Shown: one piece after another, positions 24,344 to 33,369 of the stretch
Numbering within the stretch: the stretch's first letter is position 1
Layout of the letters: each line of letters begins with the position of its first letter
Source: Muribaculaceae bacterium
GTDB lineage: Bacteria; Bacteroidota; Bacteroidia; Bacteroidales; Muribaculaceae
Direction of reading: 5' to 3'
NCBI GenBank assembly: GCA_017399915.1
Contig: JAFQAS010000065.1
Location: 276,624-340,623, forward strand
DNA length: 64,000 bases
Notes under the pieces: generated by a model
Database searches by the model: none
What the model saw: only the letters and a program-made list of their open reading frames with translations
What the model was told of the DNA's origin: nothing
Made by a program: the position numbers and the translations under genes

Positions 24344-27300
24344 ATGAAAAAATTTTTACGTAATTTGATGCTTGCGGGTGCTGCTGCACTCCTCGCTACA
24401 GGTGCGTCAGCTCAAACTCTTGAAAAAGTTTGGGAAAAGAACTCTGGCGTTCCCGGTTCCGCCGCAGGTGGTGACATGCGTTTTATGACATGTGACAAAG
24501 ACGGCAAGATTCTTGTTAATGACAAATCTACTAACAAGATTAAAACATTCAACGCTATTTTCGGTGCTCAAGATTACTATGATCTTAGCGAAGCTCTCGA
24601 CACTCACTATGGTGTAGATGCTAAAAAAATCGAAAAAATCGACACAATCGTTAGCGAAACTAACGACTCTACTTACGACACTACTTGGGTTGACGTTAGA
24701 ACCGTTCCTAACGTAGGTACTCTTATCGCAACTGACGATGCAGGTAACATCCTTGTTAACACCGGTTTCCCCAATGCGGCTTCAGGAACTGATTTCATTA
24801 TCATCTCAGCTGACCTCAAAAACACCTATAAACTTCAACTTACAATGCCTGAAGGCACCACTGCTGCTCGTTGCGACCAAATGGGTCGTATCTTAGGTGA
24901 TATGCTTTCAGAAGAAGGCGCTTACATGTGGATATGCCCTAATGGAGCTTCTTCTGTAGCAATCATTAAAGTTGTTGCAGGTGAACAAGACATGGAGTTC
25001 TCTCAAACTTCTTCTAAGTGTGCTGTTGCAGTAAACACTTCTTGTGTAGCTCAACCTTCTCTTAGCACAGTTGCTGAAGTTGATGCTCTTATGGAAGACC
25101 TTGGTGACTTGACTCCTTCTTTCTGGTTCCGCAACCGTTCATATCCACAAAACGTATATCAATGGAGCGAAGATGGCACAGAACAAACTGCTATCCAACT
25201 CACAGAAGCTACTGAAGGTGCTCAATCTAAAAACGCTTCTCAAGAAGGTTTCGAAGTATTCACTCTTCAAGGAGAAACTTATTTCGTTATCCCAATGACT
25301 ACTGACGGTACTACTAACGGTCGTAGCTCAAACTGGGGTATCTATCGTGCTTCTGACCAAAAACTTGTTGCTACTTGGGAAGAAAATCCTCAAGCAGGAA
25401 GAAGCCAAGGTATGGGCGGTTTCTATGTGAAACCTGTTGACGAAACTTCAGTTCACATCAGCCACTTCCTCGCCGCTACAGTTGTAGGTACTTACCTCTT
25501 CACAGTTCCCGAACCAGCTCCTGCTGCAGATCCTCTTTATATCTTCGGTTCATTCAATAGCTGGACTCCTGCTGAAGGTCTTGAATTGACTTATGCTGAC
25601 GGTGTTTACACTATCGAAGACATTGAATTTGCTGAAGGTGGTAACTTCGGTCTTTCTACTGTAAAATCTGACAATTGGGACGAAGTAAATGCTAACCGTT
25701 ATGGTTTCGCTACTGACAATGCTAAAGCTGTTGTAGGTGAAAACGAAATCGTGAAAGGTGCTGGCGCTATCCAAGTTCCTTATGCTGGTGTTTGGGATAT
25801 CACTGTTGACATCGCTAACCTCAAATTAACTCTCGCTACTGAAACTCCAGAACCTACTCCAGAACCAGAACCAGTTGTAATTCCTGAAGGTCTTAACAAA
25901 GTTTGGGAAGTAACTACTGGCGTTCCAGGATCTGCTTCAGGTGGTGAATTCCGTTTCGCTACTGCTCGCGACGGCAAAATCCTTGTTACTGACAAAGCTA
26001 ACAAGAAAATCATGGCTATCGACGAAAACGGTATGGCTGCAGAAGCTATCTTCGACCTTGCTGCTGCTATCGACACACACTATGGTGTAGATGCTAAAGC
26101 TATCGAAAAAATCGACACTATCGTTAGCGAAACTAACGATTCTACATTTGACACTACTTGGGTTGATGTAAGAAACGTTCCCGGTGCTGCTACAGGTATT
26201 ACTGTTGACGACGCAGGTAACATCCTCGTTGGTACAAACTTCCCTAACGCAGGTTCTTCTACTGACTTCATCATCATCTCTGCTGACCTCAAGAACTCTT
26301 ACAAACTTCAAATCACTCTTCCTGAAGGCGTAGCTGCAAATCGTATCGACCAATATGGTAAAGTAGTTGGTGACCTCCTTTCTGAAACAGGTGCTTACTT
26401 CTGGTTGGCTATCAATGCTCAAACTAAAGTTGCTGTTATCAAAGTTGCTAATGGCGAACAAGTAGAAGACTATAGCCAAGCTTCTGAAAACGTGAAAGTT
26501 GCAATGAACTCTTCAACTCTTGCTCAACCAGCTCTATTCACAGTTGAAGAAATCGACGCCCTTATGGACGAAAACGCTAACCTTTCTGCTTCATTCTGGT
26601 CACGTAACCGTGGTACTGCTCAATCAATGTATGGTTGGAACGAAGACGCTACTGAACAAGTTGTTCTTTCATTGACTGAAAACGATGCTAACGGTGTAAC
26701 TACTAAGGGTGCCGGTGCTGAAGGTTTCGCTACATTCAAAATTGGTGATGTAACTTACTTCGCTGTTCCTATGTCACTCGACGGTTCTGCTCGTAGTGCT
26801 GCTATCGGTGTTTACGATGAAACAGGTAAACTCCACGCTACTTATGTTCCTGAAGGTATTGCTACCGGTATGGGTCAAATGGGTTCTATCGTAGTTGAAT
26901 CTATCAACGAAGAAGCTGTTGCTATCTACCGCTTCATTCCTGGTGTATTTGCTGGTAAATACACATTCGCTCCTGCTAAACCATTCGAAGGTCCTGCAGA
27001 ACTTTACATGGTAGGCCACGACAACGGTTGGGATCCAGCTAATCCTGCAGTTATCGCTATGACTGAAGAAGCTGGCGTTTACGAAGCTAATCTCACATTC
27101 GACAACACTGAATTCAAATTCTCAGAAGCAAAAGGTACTTGGGATGAATTCAATGCTAAAGCTATTTGTATCGATGGTGACAAGACTGTAGAACTCAATA
27201 CACCTACTGCTCTTTACAAATATGCCGACACTAACTGTAAAGCTAATGTTGAAAAAGGCAAAACTTATACAGTTACTATCAATCTCAACGACAACACTAT

Positions 27301-27457
27301 CACTATCAAGGAATATGTAGGTGTAGAAGGCATCGAAGCTGAAGATAATGCTCCTGCTGTTTACTACAACCTCCAAGGTGTGAAAGTTGCTAACCCTGAA
27401 AATGGTGTTTACATCAAAGTTCAAGGTAACAAAGCATCTAAAGTTCTCGTGAAATAA
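24344..27457 (+). CDS. Secreted two-module propeller / SusE-like protein with sorting tail
   Basis: A 1037-residue secreted protein with a signal peptide ending near GASAQ (residue 24). It consists of two tandem modules of about 490 residues. Each has a propeller-like half starting (L)xKVWE...GVPGSA and carrying the almost unchanged stretch KIDTIVSETNDST, then a starch-binding-like Ig domain (YIFGSFNSWTPAEG; YMVGHDNGWDPANP). A TPEPTPEPEP linker joins the modules near 505. The end PAVYYNLQGVKVANPENG...KVLVK is a Bacteroidales sorting tail. Codon use is strongly biased toward a few codons, a sign of high expression. Surface glycan binding is a reasonable guess; no enzyme motif is seen. Confidence 0.82.
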   Translation: MKKFLRNLMLAGAAALLATGASAQTLEKVWEKNSGVPGSAAGGDMRFMTCDKDGKILVNDKSTNKIKTFNAIFGAQDYYDLSEALDTHYGVDAKKIEKIDTIVSETNDSTYDTTWVDVRTVPNVGTLIATDDAGNILVNTGFPNAASGTDFIIISADLKNTYKLQLTMPEGTTAARCDQMGRILGDMLSEEGAYMWICPNGASSVAIIKVVAGEQDMEFSQTSSKCAVAVNTSCVAQPSLSTVAEVDALMEDLGDLTPSFWFRNRSYPQNVYQWSEDGTEQTAIQLTEATEGAQSKNASQEGFEVFTLQGETYFVIPMTTDGTTNGRSSNWGIYRASDQKLVATWEENPQAGRSQGMGGFYVKPVDETSVHISHFLAATVVGTYLFTVPEPAPAADPLYIFGSFNSWTPAEGLELTYADGVYTIEDIEFAEGGNFGLSTVKSDNWDEVNANRYGFATDNAKAVVGENEIVKGAGAIQVPYAGVWDITVDIANLKLTLATETPEPTPEPEPVVIPEGLNKVWEVTTGVPGSASGGEFRFATARDGKILVTDKANKKIMAIDENGMAAEAIFDLAAAIDTHYGVDAKAIEKIDTIVSETNDSTFDTTWVDVRNVPGAATGITVDDAGNILVGTNFPNAGSSTDFIIISADLKNSYKLQITLPEGVAANRIDQYGKVVGDLLSETGAYFWLAINAQTKVAVIKVANGEQVEDYSQASENVKVAMNSSTLAQPALFTVEEIDALMDENANLSASFWSRNRGTAQSMYGWNEDATEQVVLSLTENDANGVTTKGAGAEGFATFKIGDVTYFAVPMSLDGSARSAAIGVYDETGKLHATYVPEGIATGMGQMGSIVVESINEEAVAIYRFIPGVFAGKYTFAPAKPFEGPAELYMVGHDNGWDPANPAVIAMTEEAGVYEANLTFDNTEFKFSEAKGTWDEFNAKAICIDGDKTVELNTPTALYKYADTNCKANVEKGKTYTVTINLNDNTITIKEYVGVEGIEAEDNAPAVYYNLQGVKVANPENGVYIKVQGNKASKVLVK

Positions 27458-27498
27458 TGCATAATGCATAATTCATAACTGCCTTCGGGCAAGTAACG

Positions 27499-27530
27499 GC
27501 GAGCAGTCCAATGGGCTGCTCGCTTTTGTT
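27499..27530 (+). terminator. Terminator after the two-module secreted protein
   Basis: Stem GCGAGCAG/CTGCTCGC with an inner CC-AT-GG, followed by TTTTGTTG. The preceding 40 bp are nearly the same as before the terminator at 31955. Confidence 0.85.
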
Positions 27531-27641
27531 GTGTAAAAATCTGAATCAATCGAATTTTGAGTCAATGGTCAAGATTATAAAAAATCATGACAATTATACA
27601 TTTTTTACATCAAAATGTATGTAAAAAAGCACGAAATACAT

Positions 27642-27649
27642 TATCTTTG
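27642..27649 (+). promoter_or_regulatory. -7 promoter element (TATCTTTG) of the 27738-31920 gene pair
   Basis: TATCTTTG about 90 bp before the start codon of the PKD-like protein. Confidence 0.55.
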
Positions 27650-27737
27650 GCGCATAAAAATCAAAATATCACATAATTGCATATATATGCAATTTTTACT
27701 CATTGCCAATCATTGCAATAACTATAAATAATTATAT

Positions 27738-29171
27738 ATGAAAAAACAATTACTCGTATCATTAATGACGGTGGCAGTAGCGTCAATGTCAACTATTTCG
27801 GCTCAAGACTATTCTGTCACAAAGCTTCAGAGTCAACCAAAAGAAGCTGAAACAAAAGTACCAATGACAACTTATGCTATAAGCGATGCACATTATGCAA
27901 TGCCGGCAGTATTAGCCAATTTGGGGACTCATTCTTCAGAAAGCATTCCTGTATGCAATATGTTGGCTCGCCACAAGGCGATAAACGAAGGTGCATTTTT
28001 GTGGGCTCCGTTAGGAACCGATGTTGTGTATAAAGATCAATCAACAGGCGTTCCTTCTGCTTGGTCATGGTCAGTGCCCGGTGGAGACAATGCAACATTG
28101 ACAACACAAGACGCAGTAGTAAAATACAACAAAGCAGGTCTTTATGACATGCCAACTCTCACAGTAACCACTGCCAACGGTACAAGTTCATTTACCCCAT
28201 CTATGTCAATGACCTCGGCCGGAGGTAATGAAAAAGTAAAAACCGGAGGTATCGCTGAAATCACAACAATTGACATGCGTGTACATGGACAAGCTGTTGG
28301 AGATTATGTAATCCCCGAAAATGCCACTTATTCATTAGGAGCGATGTCGTATGGCGATGGTCAAGGATTCCTTGGCGGTTCCAACACCAAAGATATTAAA
28401 GGTTGGGGGAACTTATTTATGGTGGGACAAGATGACACCTATCTCGATGGCATAAACATTTATTTCTATAAAAAACCGACAAAATATGCCGAAGGCGCAA
28501 AACTTACCGTTCAAGTGTGGTTGCCCACTATCACCGAATCAGCAATGATATTGACAAGCCTACCTTTAAATGGTGCCTACCTCAAATACACCGATATCAA
28601 AGCTGACGGCGAAAATGGAGCATGGGCATTGACTTATGATGGTGCCGTTGGGAATATTGTGCTTGATGAACCTATCGACCTTTACGGAAAACCTTATTTC
28701 TTTATCTCGGTTGAAGGTTTCTCTAATAACCCCGCAGACGATGATTTATGCCTCTTAACCGACTTAATGGGCAAGAAAATGGATGAAGTAGAACAAAGCA
28801 ACCTCCTTTCACACAACTCATTCGCCCGCATGAATGGCGAAAACGATTATATGCGTCCTGTGGCAAGTTATGGTGGTGGTAATGCCACATTTGCTATATG
28901 CCCGGTGATTCGCTCGGCTATTTCTGAGGCCGGTGTTGAAAGCATTGCTATTGATACCGACAATGAATTTGAAGTAATGGTTGCCGGCAGCACAATTAAT
29001 ATCAATTCATCTGTTTCAGGAGAATTAAACATTTTTGACCTCACCGGAAAAGTAATCATTTCTCAACAAATCACCGAAGGACAATCCTCAATTTCACTCG
29101 AAAATGTCGCAGCCGGAGTATATGTTGTGAAAGGTCCGCGTGGAAACGCTCAAAAAATCGCAATAAAATAA
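27738..29171 (+). CDS. Secreted PKD-like protein with type IX sorting tail
   Basis: A 477-residue secreted protein; the signal peptide ends near TISAQ (residue 23). Residues about 100-165 look like a PKD domain (WSWSVPGGDNATLTTQDAVV, YNKAGLYDMPTLTVTTANG). The middle is beta-rich without a recognised motif. The C-terminal 75 residues (INSSVSGELNIFDLTGKVI to GVYVVKGPRG) are a type IX sorting domain. It is probably a surface adhesin or glycan-associated protein. It is followed after 25 bp by the RCC1 protein gene, likely in one transcript. Confidence 0.8.
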   Translation: MKKQLLVSLMTVAVASMSTISAQDYSVTKLQSQPKEAETKVPMTTYAISDAHYAMPAVLANLGTHSSESIPVCNMLARHKAINEGAFLWAPLGTDVVYKDQSTGVPSAWSWSVPGGDNATLTTQDAVVKYNKAGLYDMPTLTVTTANGTSSFTPSMSMTSAGGNEKVKTGGIAEITTIDMRVHGQAVGDYVIPENATYSLGAMSYGDGQGFLGGSNTKDIKGWGNLFMVGQDDTYLDGINIYFYKKPTKYAEGAKLTVQVWLPTITESAMILTSLPLNGAYLKYTDIKADGENGAWALTYDGAVGNIVLDEPIDLYGKPYFFISVEGFSNNPADDDLCLLTDLMGKKMDEVEQSNLLSHNSFARMNGENDYMRPVASYGGGNATFAICPVIRSAISEAGVESIAIDTDNEFEVMVAGSTININSSVSGELNIFDLTGKVIISQQITEGQSSISLENVAAGVYVVKGPRGNAQKIAIK

Positions 29172-29196
29172 TTTATAACTAAATATAATCAGTCGT

Positions 29197-31920
29197 ATGA
29201 AAAAATTAAAAAAATTAGGTCTTGCCCTTTGTGGCTTGGCTATCTCATTAAGTACATCGGCCGAAACTCAAACATGGAAGTTTGTAACTGCGGGCGATGG
29301 TAGTACTTATGCTATTAAAGCCGATGGTTCTCTCTGGGCTTGGGGCTGGAATGAAAGTGGCCAACTTGGCATTGGCGCTGATGGTCCAGAAAAAACGGCC
29401 GTTCCTCAACAAGTAGGAACTGATACCAATTGGAAAAGTGTAGTATCTGGACAAGCATACGCATTCTTCCTAAAAGAAGACGGCACATTATGGGCTGTTG
29501 GCGACAATTCTAAAGGCATTCAAGGTGTTGGTGACGGAATCAGTCATAAAACCCCTACACAAATTGGAACAGATAATAATTGGGTATCGGTTGCTGTTAC
29601 TCGTTTCTTTGGTCGTAGTGCAATCGGATTAAAAGCAGATGGAACCCTTTGGGCTTGGGGCGAAGGTGAAATGGGTGCCCTTGGGCTTGGCAACTACGCC
29701 AACCAATCAACCCCTAAGCAAATTGGCACTGACACCGATTGGAAACAAGCTACAGTTGGAGCATCACACACTCTTGCTCTAAAAACCGACGGTTCATTAT
29801 GGGGCTGGGGCTTCAATGATTGTGATCAATTGAGTTCTCTTCCTCAAAATGTGAAAGTCCCCACTCAAATAGGCACTGAAACCGATTGGGTTGAAGTATT
29901 TGCTGTTGACCGTAGTTCATATGGTATAAAAGCCGATGGCTCTCTTTGGGCTTGGGGTGCTAACGACAATAATATGCTTGGTCTCAATGACACTTCAATT
30001 CATTATGTTCAAACACCTGTTAAAGTCAATATCCCCGGCAAGGTTATCACTATGTCGGGTTGCGAAAACGTACGCGTTGTAGGCGTTGGCGAAAATGGTG
30101 TTATCTCTAAAGTTTATGCTTGGGGGTCTAATGCAGATGGAGCGCTTGGTGATGGCAAAGGCGTTTCTGCCGATTTGAGCAATATCCCATTTGAAACAAC
30201 TCCTATAGAAGTTCCCCTTGGTGATGTAACAATAAAACTCATCGCATCGGGACAACGATTCACAACAATCCTCACTGAAGAAGGGAAACTTCTTGGTTGG
30301 GGTAACAACCGTGCAGGACAACTTGGCGACCACTCTACAGAGGACCAAATGACATTTGCTACATCTCCTATAGCCGTTGGCGAAAAACGTCAAGAAACCG
30401 GTGATGGCATTTATACTTTCGACGCAAAAAGCATTCCTTCGGGACTTGCTTCGGCAAAGAAACTCATTCTCACAGGTATGTGGACTACTGCCGATTTCAC
30501 TAACCTTTCGGCGTCTATCGGCAACAACACAGGATGGCCTCCTGCAGGAAATAGCACTATCGAAGAAATTGACATGAGCCAAGCTGAAATTGAATATGGC
30601 ACATCATTATACGTAACAATAGGCGCAGGTTCATACGGCACATTCCGTGGGCTTAAGGCTCTTCACACTGTGGTTATGCCTGTTGAAGACCAAGCCGCAA
30701 ACTTTACAAGTCTTCGTTCTGCATTCCAAAACTGCTCTTCTTTGGCTAACATAAGCTTGAAAGGTTGCTCAAACGTAACATCTATCGTTGACGCATTCTA
30801 TGAATGTGCAATCACATCAATAGACCTCTCTGACTGTGAATCAATCACAACAGGTACCGAAAGCGCATTTGACAAATGTATGTCTCTTGAAAGCGTTGTC
30901 CTTCCTGCTTATATCTCTATTGGTAAATTTATGTTTGGCGATTGCCAATCTCTTAAATCAATCGATTGGACTTCTTACTCTGGCACAACTGCTCCAGCAA
31001 TGGGTAGCGATGCATTCCAATACATCAGTGATTTGAAAGCGATTACTGTAACTGTCCCTGTTGCCGCTTACGACGCATTTGTCGCTGATGCCAAATGGAA
31101 TAAACTCACAATAGCAAAACCCGAAGAAGGAGTATTTAAATTTGGAGCAAACAACATCCCTTCATCACTTGCCAATGCTCGCAAGATTGTTCTCACCGGT
31201 GAATGGAATACTGCCGGATTTACCGCTTTAACAAATGCAATAGGCAATAATATGGGATTGCCCAAAGCCGGCAATGACGTTCTTGAAGTTGTTGACATGA
31301 GCCAAGCTACCCTCGTAGCATTGACCGACCTTTATGTTCCTGCCGGTTTCTCTAAAACAGGTGTGTTCTTTGGCTGTCGCGCTCTTCACACTGTAATTAT
31401 GCCTACAGCTACTGAAGCTGCTAAATTTGGCGACTTCAACTCTGCATTCCTTGGTTGTGCCGCATTGAAAGAAATTGACTTGAGTGGATGCGTTAGCCTC
31501 ACCGACACAGAATATGCATTCTCGGGTTGTACTTCGCTCACAAAAGCAATTTTTGCTCCAGGCATGAAACTCGGCTCAAATATGTTTGATGACTGCACCT
31601 CTATGCAAACAATTGATTGGAGTAATTACTTTGGTGTAGAAGCTCCTGCCTACGTGTCTATTTTAGATGAATTTGATGTTAAATTTGCCGACATCACAAT
31701 CATCGTCCCCGATGCTGCTTTTGATGCATTCAAAGCCAATGCTAAATGGGCAAAATTCAACCTTGTGAAAGCAAGTGAAGCTGGTGTTGAAAATATTGAA
31801 ATTGACAACAACGCTCCTGCTGTTTACTACAACCTCCAAGGTGTGAAAGTTGCTAACCCTGAAAATGGTGTTTACATCAAAGTTCAAGGAAACAAAGCTT
31901 CTAAAGTTCTCGTGAAATAA
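29197..31920 (+). CDS. Secreted RCC1-repeat / BspA-like LRR protein with sorting tail
   Basis: A 907-residue secreted protein with a signal peptide ending near TSAET (residue 23). Residues about 25-395 are RCC1 repeats forming a beta-propeller, each with a stretch like IKADGSLWAWGWNESGQLG. Residues about 400-860 are two related blocks of BspA-type (LRR_5) leucine-rich repeats (ALHTVVMP, LKEIDLSGCVSLTD). The two blocks each begin with FxAxxIPSxLAxAxK and are an internal duplication. The tail YYNLQGVKVANPENG...KVLVK is the same as that of the gene at 24344. Such proteins are typical surface proteins that bind host or partner molecules; the partner here is unknown. Confidence 0.85.
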   Translation: MKKLKKLGLALCGLAISLSTSAETQTWKFVTAGDGSTYAIKADGSLWAWGWNESGQLGIGADGPEKTAVPQQVGTDTNWKSVVSGQAYAFFLKEDGTLWAVGDNSKGIQGVGDGISHKTPTQIGTDNNWVSVAVTRFFGRSAIGLKADGTLWAWGEGEMGALGLGNYANQSTPKQIGTDTDWKQATVGASHTLALKTDGSLWGWGFNDCDQLSSLPQNVKVPTQIGTETDWVEVFAVDRSSYGIKADGSLWAWGANDNNMLGLNDTSIHYVQTPVKVNIPGKVITMSGCENVRVVGVGENGVISKVYAWGSNADGALGDGKGVSADLSNIPFETTPIEVPLGDVTIKLIASGQRFTTILTEEGKLLGWGNNRAGQLGDHSTEDQMTFATSPIAVGEKRQETGDGIYTFDAKSIPSGLASAKKLILTGMWTTADFTNLSASIGNNTGWPPAGNSTIEEIDMSQAEIEYGTSLYVTIGAGSYGTFRGLKALHTVVMPVEDQAANFTSLRSAFQNCSSLANISLKGCSNVTSIVDAFYECAITSIDLSDCESITTGTESAFDKCMSLESVVLPAYISIGKFMFGDCQSLKSIDWTSYSGTTAPAMGSDAFQYISDLKAITVTVPVAAYDAFVADAKWNKLTIAKPEEGVFKFGANNIPSSLANARKIVLTGEWNTAGFTALTNAIGNNMGLPKAGNDVLEVVDMSQATLVALTDLYVPAGFSKTGVFFGCRALHTVIMPTATEAAKFGDFNSAFLGCAALKEIDLSGCVSLTDTEYAFSGCTSLTKAIFAPGMKLGSNMFDDCTSMQTIDWSNYFGVEAPAYVSILDEFDVKFADITIIVPDAAFDAFKANAKWAKFNLVKASEAGVENIEIDNNAPAVYYNLQGVKVANPENGVYIKVQGNKASKVLVK

Positions 31921-31954
31921 TGCATAATTCATAATTGCCTTCGGGCAAGTAACG

Positions 31955-31988
31955 GCGAGCAACCCACATGGGTTGCTCGCTTTTTTTT
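31955..31988 (+). terminator. Terminator after the RCC1 protein gene
   Basis: 11-bp perfect stem GCGAGCAACCC/GGGTTGCTCGC with loop ACAT, followed by eight T. Confidence 0.92.
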
Positions 31989-31995
31989 CTTCCCC

Positions 31996-32050
31996 CTCGG
32001 CATCGTAGTCTTTAGAGTCCTTAAGGTCGTTAAAGTCCTTAGTGTCCTCC
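31996..32050. repeat. Low-complexity CTTTAGAGTCCTTA-type repeat
   Basis: A short run of near-repeats of about 8-9 bp (TCTTTAGAG, TCCTTAAGG, TCGTTAAAG, TCCTTAGTG). It lies between two genes and has no visible gene. Confidence 0.5.
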
Positions 32051-32071
32051 CCCATTCCAACTTCACAAAAC

Positions 32072-32107
32072 ACAAAAGAGCAACGCCAATGGCATTGCTC
32101 TTTTTGA
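32072..32107 (-). terminator. Terminator of tRNA-Arg (possibly bidirectional)
   Basis: Stem AGAGCAA.GCCA / TGGC.TTGCTCT spanning 32075-32104, with T-rich tails on both strands, just past the tRNA-Arg 3' end. Confidence 0.8.
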
Positions 32108-32114
32108 CTTTACA

Positions 32115-32189
32115 TGGTACCTCGGAGCAGAATCGAACTGCTATCAAAAGTTTAGGAAACTTCTATTCTATCCGTTGAACTACCGAGGC
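32115..32189 (-). tRNA. tRNA-Arg (anticodon CCT)
   Basis: Minus-strand cloverleaf with acceptor GCCTCGG/CCGAGGT (G1-T72 wobble), anticodon stem GAAGT/ACTTT around loop TTCCTAA (anticodon CCT), and T-arm AGCAG/CTGCT. Unlike the other two tRNAs, CCA is encoded (32115-32117). The mature body is 32118-32189. Confidence 0.94.
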
Positions 32190-32205
32190 GTCTCTATTTG
32201 CGTGG

Positions 32206-32237
32206 CAAAGATAGTGGTTATTGGCGAGATAAACAAA
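32206..32237 (-). promoter_or_regulatory. Promoter of tRNA-Arg, -33 inside the folA 3' end
   Basis: TTTG on the minus strand at 32234-32237, a 20-nt spacer, and TATCTTTG at 32206-32213. The -33 element is within the last codons of folA. Confidence 0.75.
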
Positions 32238-32709
32238 CGAAACGATAGCGAGCGCCTGTGCGTTCATCAACAATCCACTCTCCTTCGTCGGTTACATGCC
32301 ATTCTTTTGTATCTATTGCAGGGAAAAATGTATCGGCATCATCAACCGATGCATCAATCTCGGTAAGATATAGCCTTGAAGCGTTTTTAATCGCCTCACG
32401 ATAGATTTCTCCACCTCCGATAACAAACACTTCATCTACGTCATTTGCCGCCGTGAGAGCGTCGGCAAATGAACCGACAACGGTAATTCCCTCGCGAGCA
32501 TAGTCGCTTTGACGAGTAATAACGATATTTTGACGTCCGGGAAGTGGTCCTTTTGGGAATGATTCGAAGGTTTTACGCCCCATAATGATGGGGTGACCCA
32601 TTGTTATCTCTTTAAATCGACGCAAATCGGCGCTGATATGAAACAACAAATCTCCCTTACGCCCAATGGCATTACCACTAGCCACTGCAACTATTATTGA
32701 TATATCCAT
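32218..32709 (-). CDS. folA: Dihydrofolate reductase
   Basis: Reduces dihydrofolate to tetrahydrofolate with NADPH, restoring the cofactor used up by thymidylate synthase encoded nearby. 163 residues from the chosen ATG, normal for the family. Motifs: SIIVAVASGNAIGRKGDLL at the start, GHPIIMGRKTFESFP near 38-52, and FVIGGGEIYREAI near 95-107 (NADPH binding). An in-frame ATG at 32745 would add 12 residues (MMYNNYNEILGK) that do not fit the family, so 32709 is preferred. The usual thyA-folA neighbourhood is interrupted by the GxxExxY cassette. Confidence 0.92.
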   Translation of the reverse strand: MDISIIVAVASGNAIGRKGDLLFHISADLRRFKEITMGHPIIMGRKTFESFPKGPLPGRQNIVITRQSDYAREGITVVGSFADALTAANDVDEVFVIGGGEIYREAIKNASRLYLTEIDASVDDADTFFPAIDTKEWHVTDEGEWIVDERTGARYRFVCLSRQ

Positions 32710-32763
32710 TTTACCTAAAATCTCATTATAGTTATTATACATCATTCTTAATGATATATTTTA

Positions 32764-32801
32764 TTTACTTTTTGTCCCTTCCTAACTCCAATCATTCTAA
32801 A
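32764..32801. repeat. 38-bp direct repeat, left copy
   Basis: Identical to 33370-33407. The pair brackets the GxxExxY gene. The unit begins TTTACTTTTTGTCCC and ends ATCATTCTAAA. Confidence 0.92.
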
Positions 32802-32802
32802 T

Positions 32803-32830
32803 GACAGAATGACAGAATGAACAGAATGAC
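32803..32830. repeat. Terminal inverted repeat, left (GACAGAATGACAGAATGA)
   Basis: The first 18 bp are the exact reverse complement of TCATTCTGTCATTCTGTC at 33291-33308. It is built from GACAGAAT units. Confidence 0.88.
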
Positions 32831-32848
32831 ATAATATTTATATATAAA

Positions 32849-33259
32849 TCAATATTTTTTATATCCTATAATTCTATCTTTACTTGTATCTTTATAAACT
32901 CTATATTTGCGTTTAACTTCAAGTTTCTCTGAACCAAAATTAATCAACAGACCATTATCTATATTAGTAGCAGTTAAATAATTAACCAATTGCGCTTCAT
33001 GAGCAGAATTTATATCAGAAACAGCTTTAATTTCAACGATTAAGCAATTCTCAACCAAAATATCAATTCTATACTCTCCCACTACAACGCCCTTATATAA
33101 AACTTTTAACGGAACCTGATTTTCTGCATTTATACCACAATTTCTAAGTTCTAACATCAAGGCATTTTCATACACCGACTCCAAATAACCGTTCATTAAT
33201 TCATGACGCACTTTATATGCGCAATCAATAACAGACGAAACAATCTTCTCTACGTCCAT
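32849..33259 (-). CDS. GxxExxY family protein (PD-(D/E)XK_3-like)
   Basis: A 136-residue protein of the GxxExxY family, named for the motif seen here as GYLESVY near residue 24. Conserved core: GYLESVYENAL, VPLKVLYKGVVVGEYRIDILVE and LIVEIKAV, the latter holding the D-x(n)-ExK pattern of PD-(D/E)XK nuclease folds. It also has NYLTATNIDNGLLINFGS. The family function is unknown. ATG 33259 is chosen; a GTG at 33283 would add eight residues. The gene fills a cassette bounded by inverted repeats inside 38-bp direct repeats, placed between thyA and folA. No transposase is near. Confidence 0.88.
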   Translation of the reverse strand: MDVEKIVSSVIDCAYKVRHELMNGYLESVYENALMLELRNCGINAENQVPLKVLYKGVVVGEYRIDILVENCLIVEIKAVSDINSAHEAQLVNYLTATNIDNGLLINFGSEKLEVKRKYRVYKDTSKDRIIGYKKY

Positions 33260-33289
33260 GGGCTTATTCTCCTTATACGTCACTTTTTT

Positions 33290-33308
33290 GTCATTCTGTC
33301 ATTCTGTC
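33290..33308. repeat. Terminal inverted repeat, right
   Basis: GTCATTCTGTCATTCTGTC, reverse complement of the repeat at 32803. It abuts the 5' end of the GxxExxY gene. Confidence 0.88.
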
Positions 33309-33369
33309 TAATACTCTTGATTCAAAAGAATATATTTAAGTAGAATAACATATCTTATTATTTTTATTC

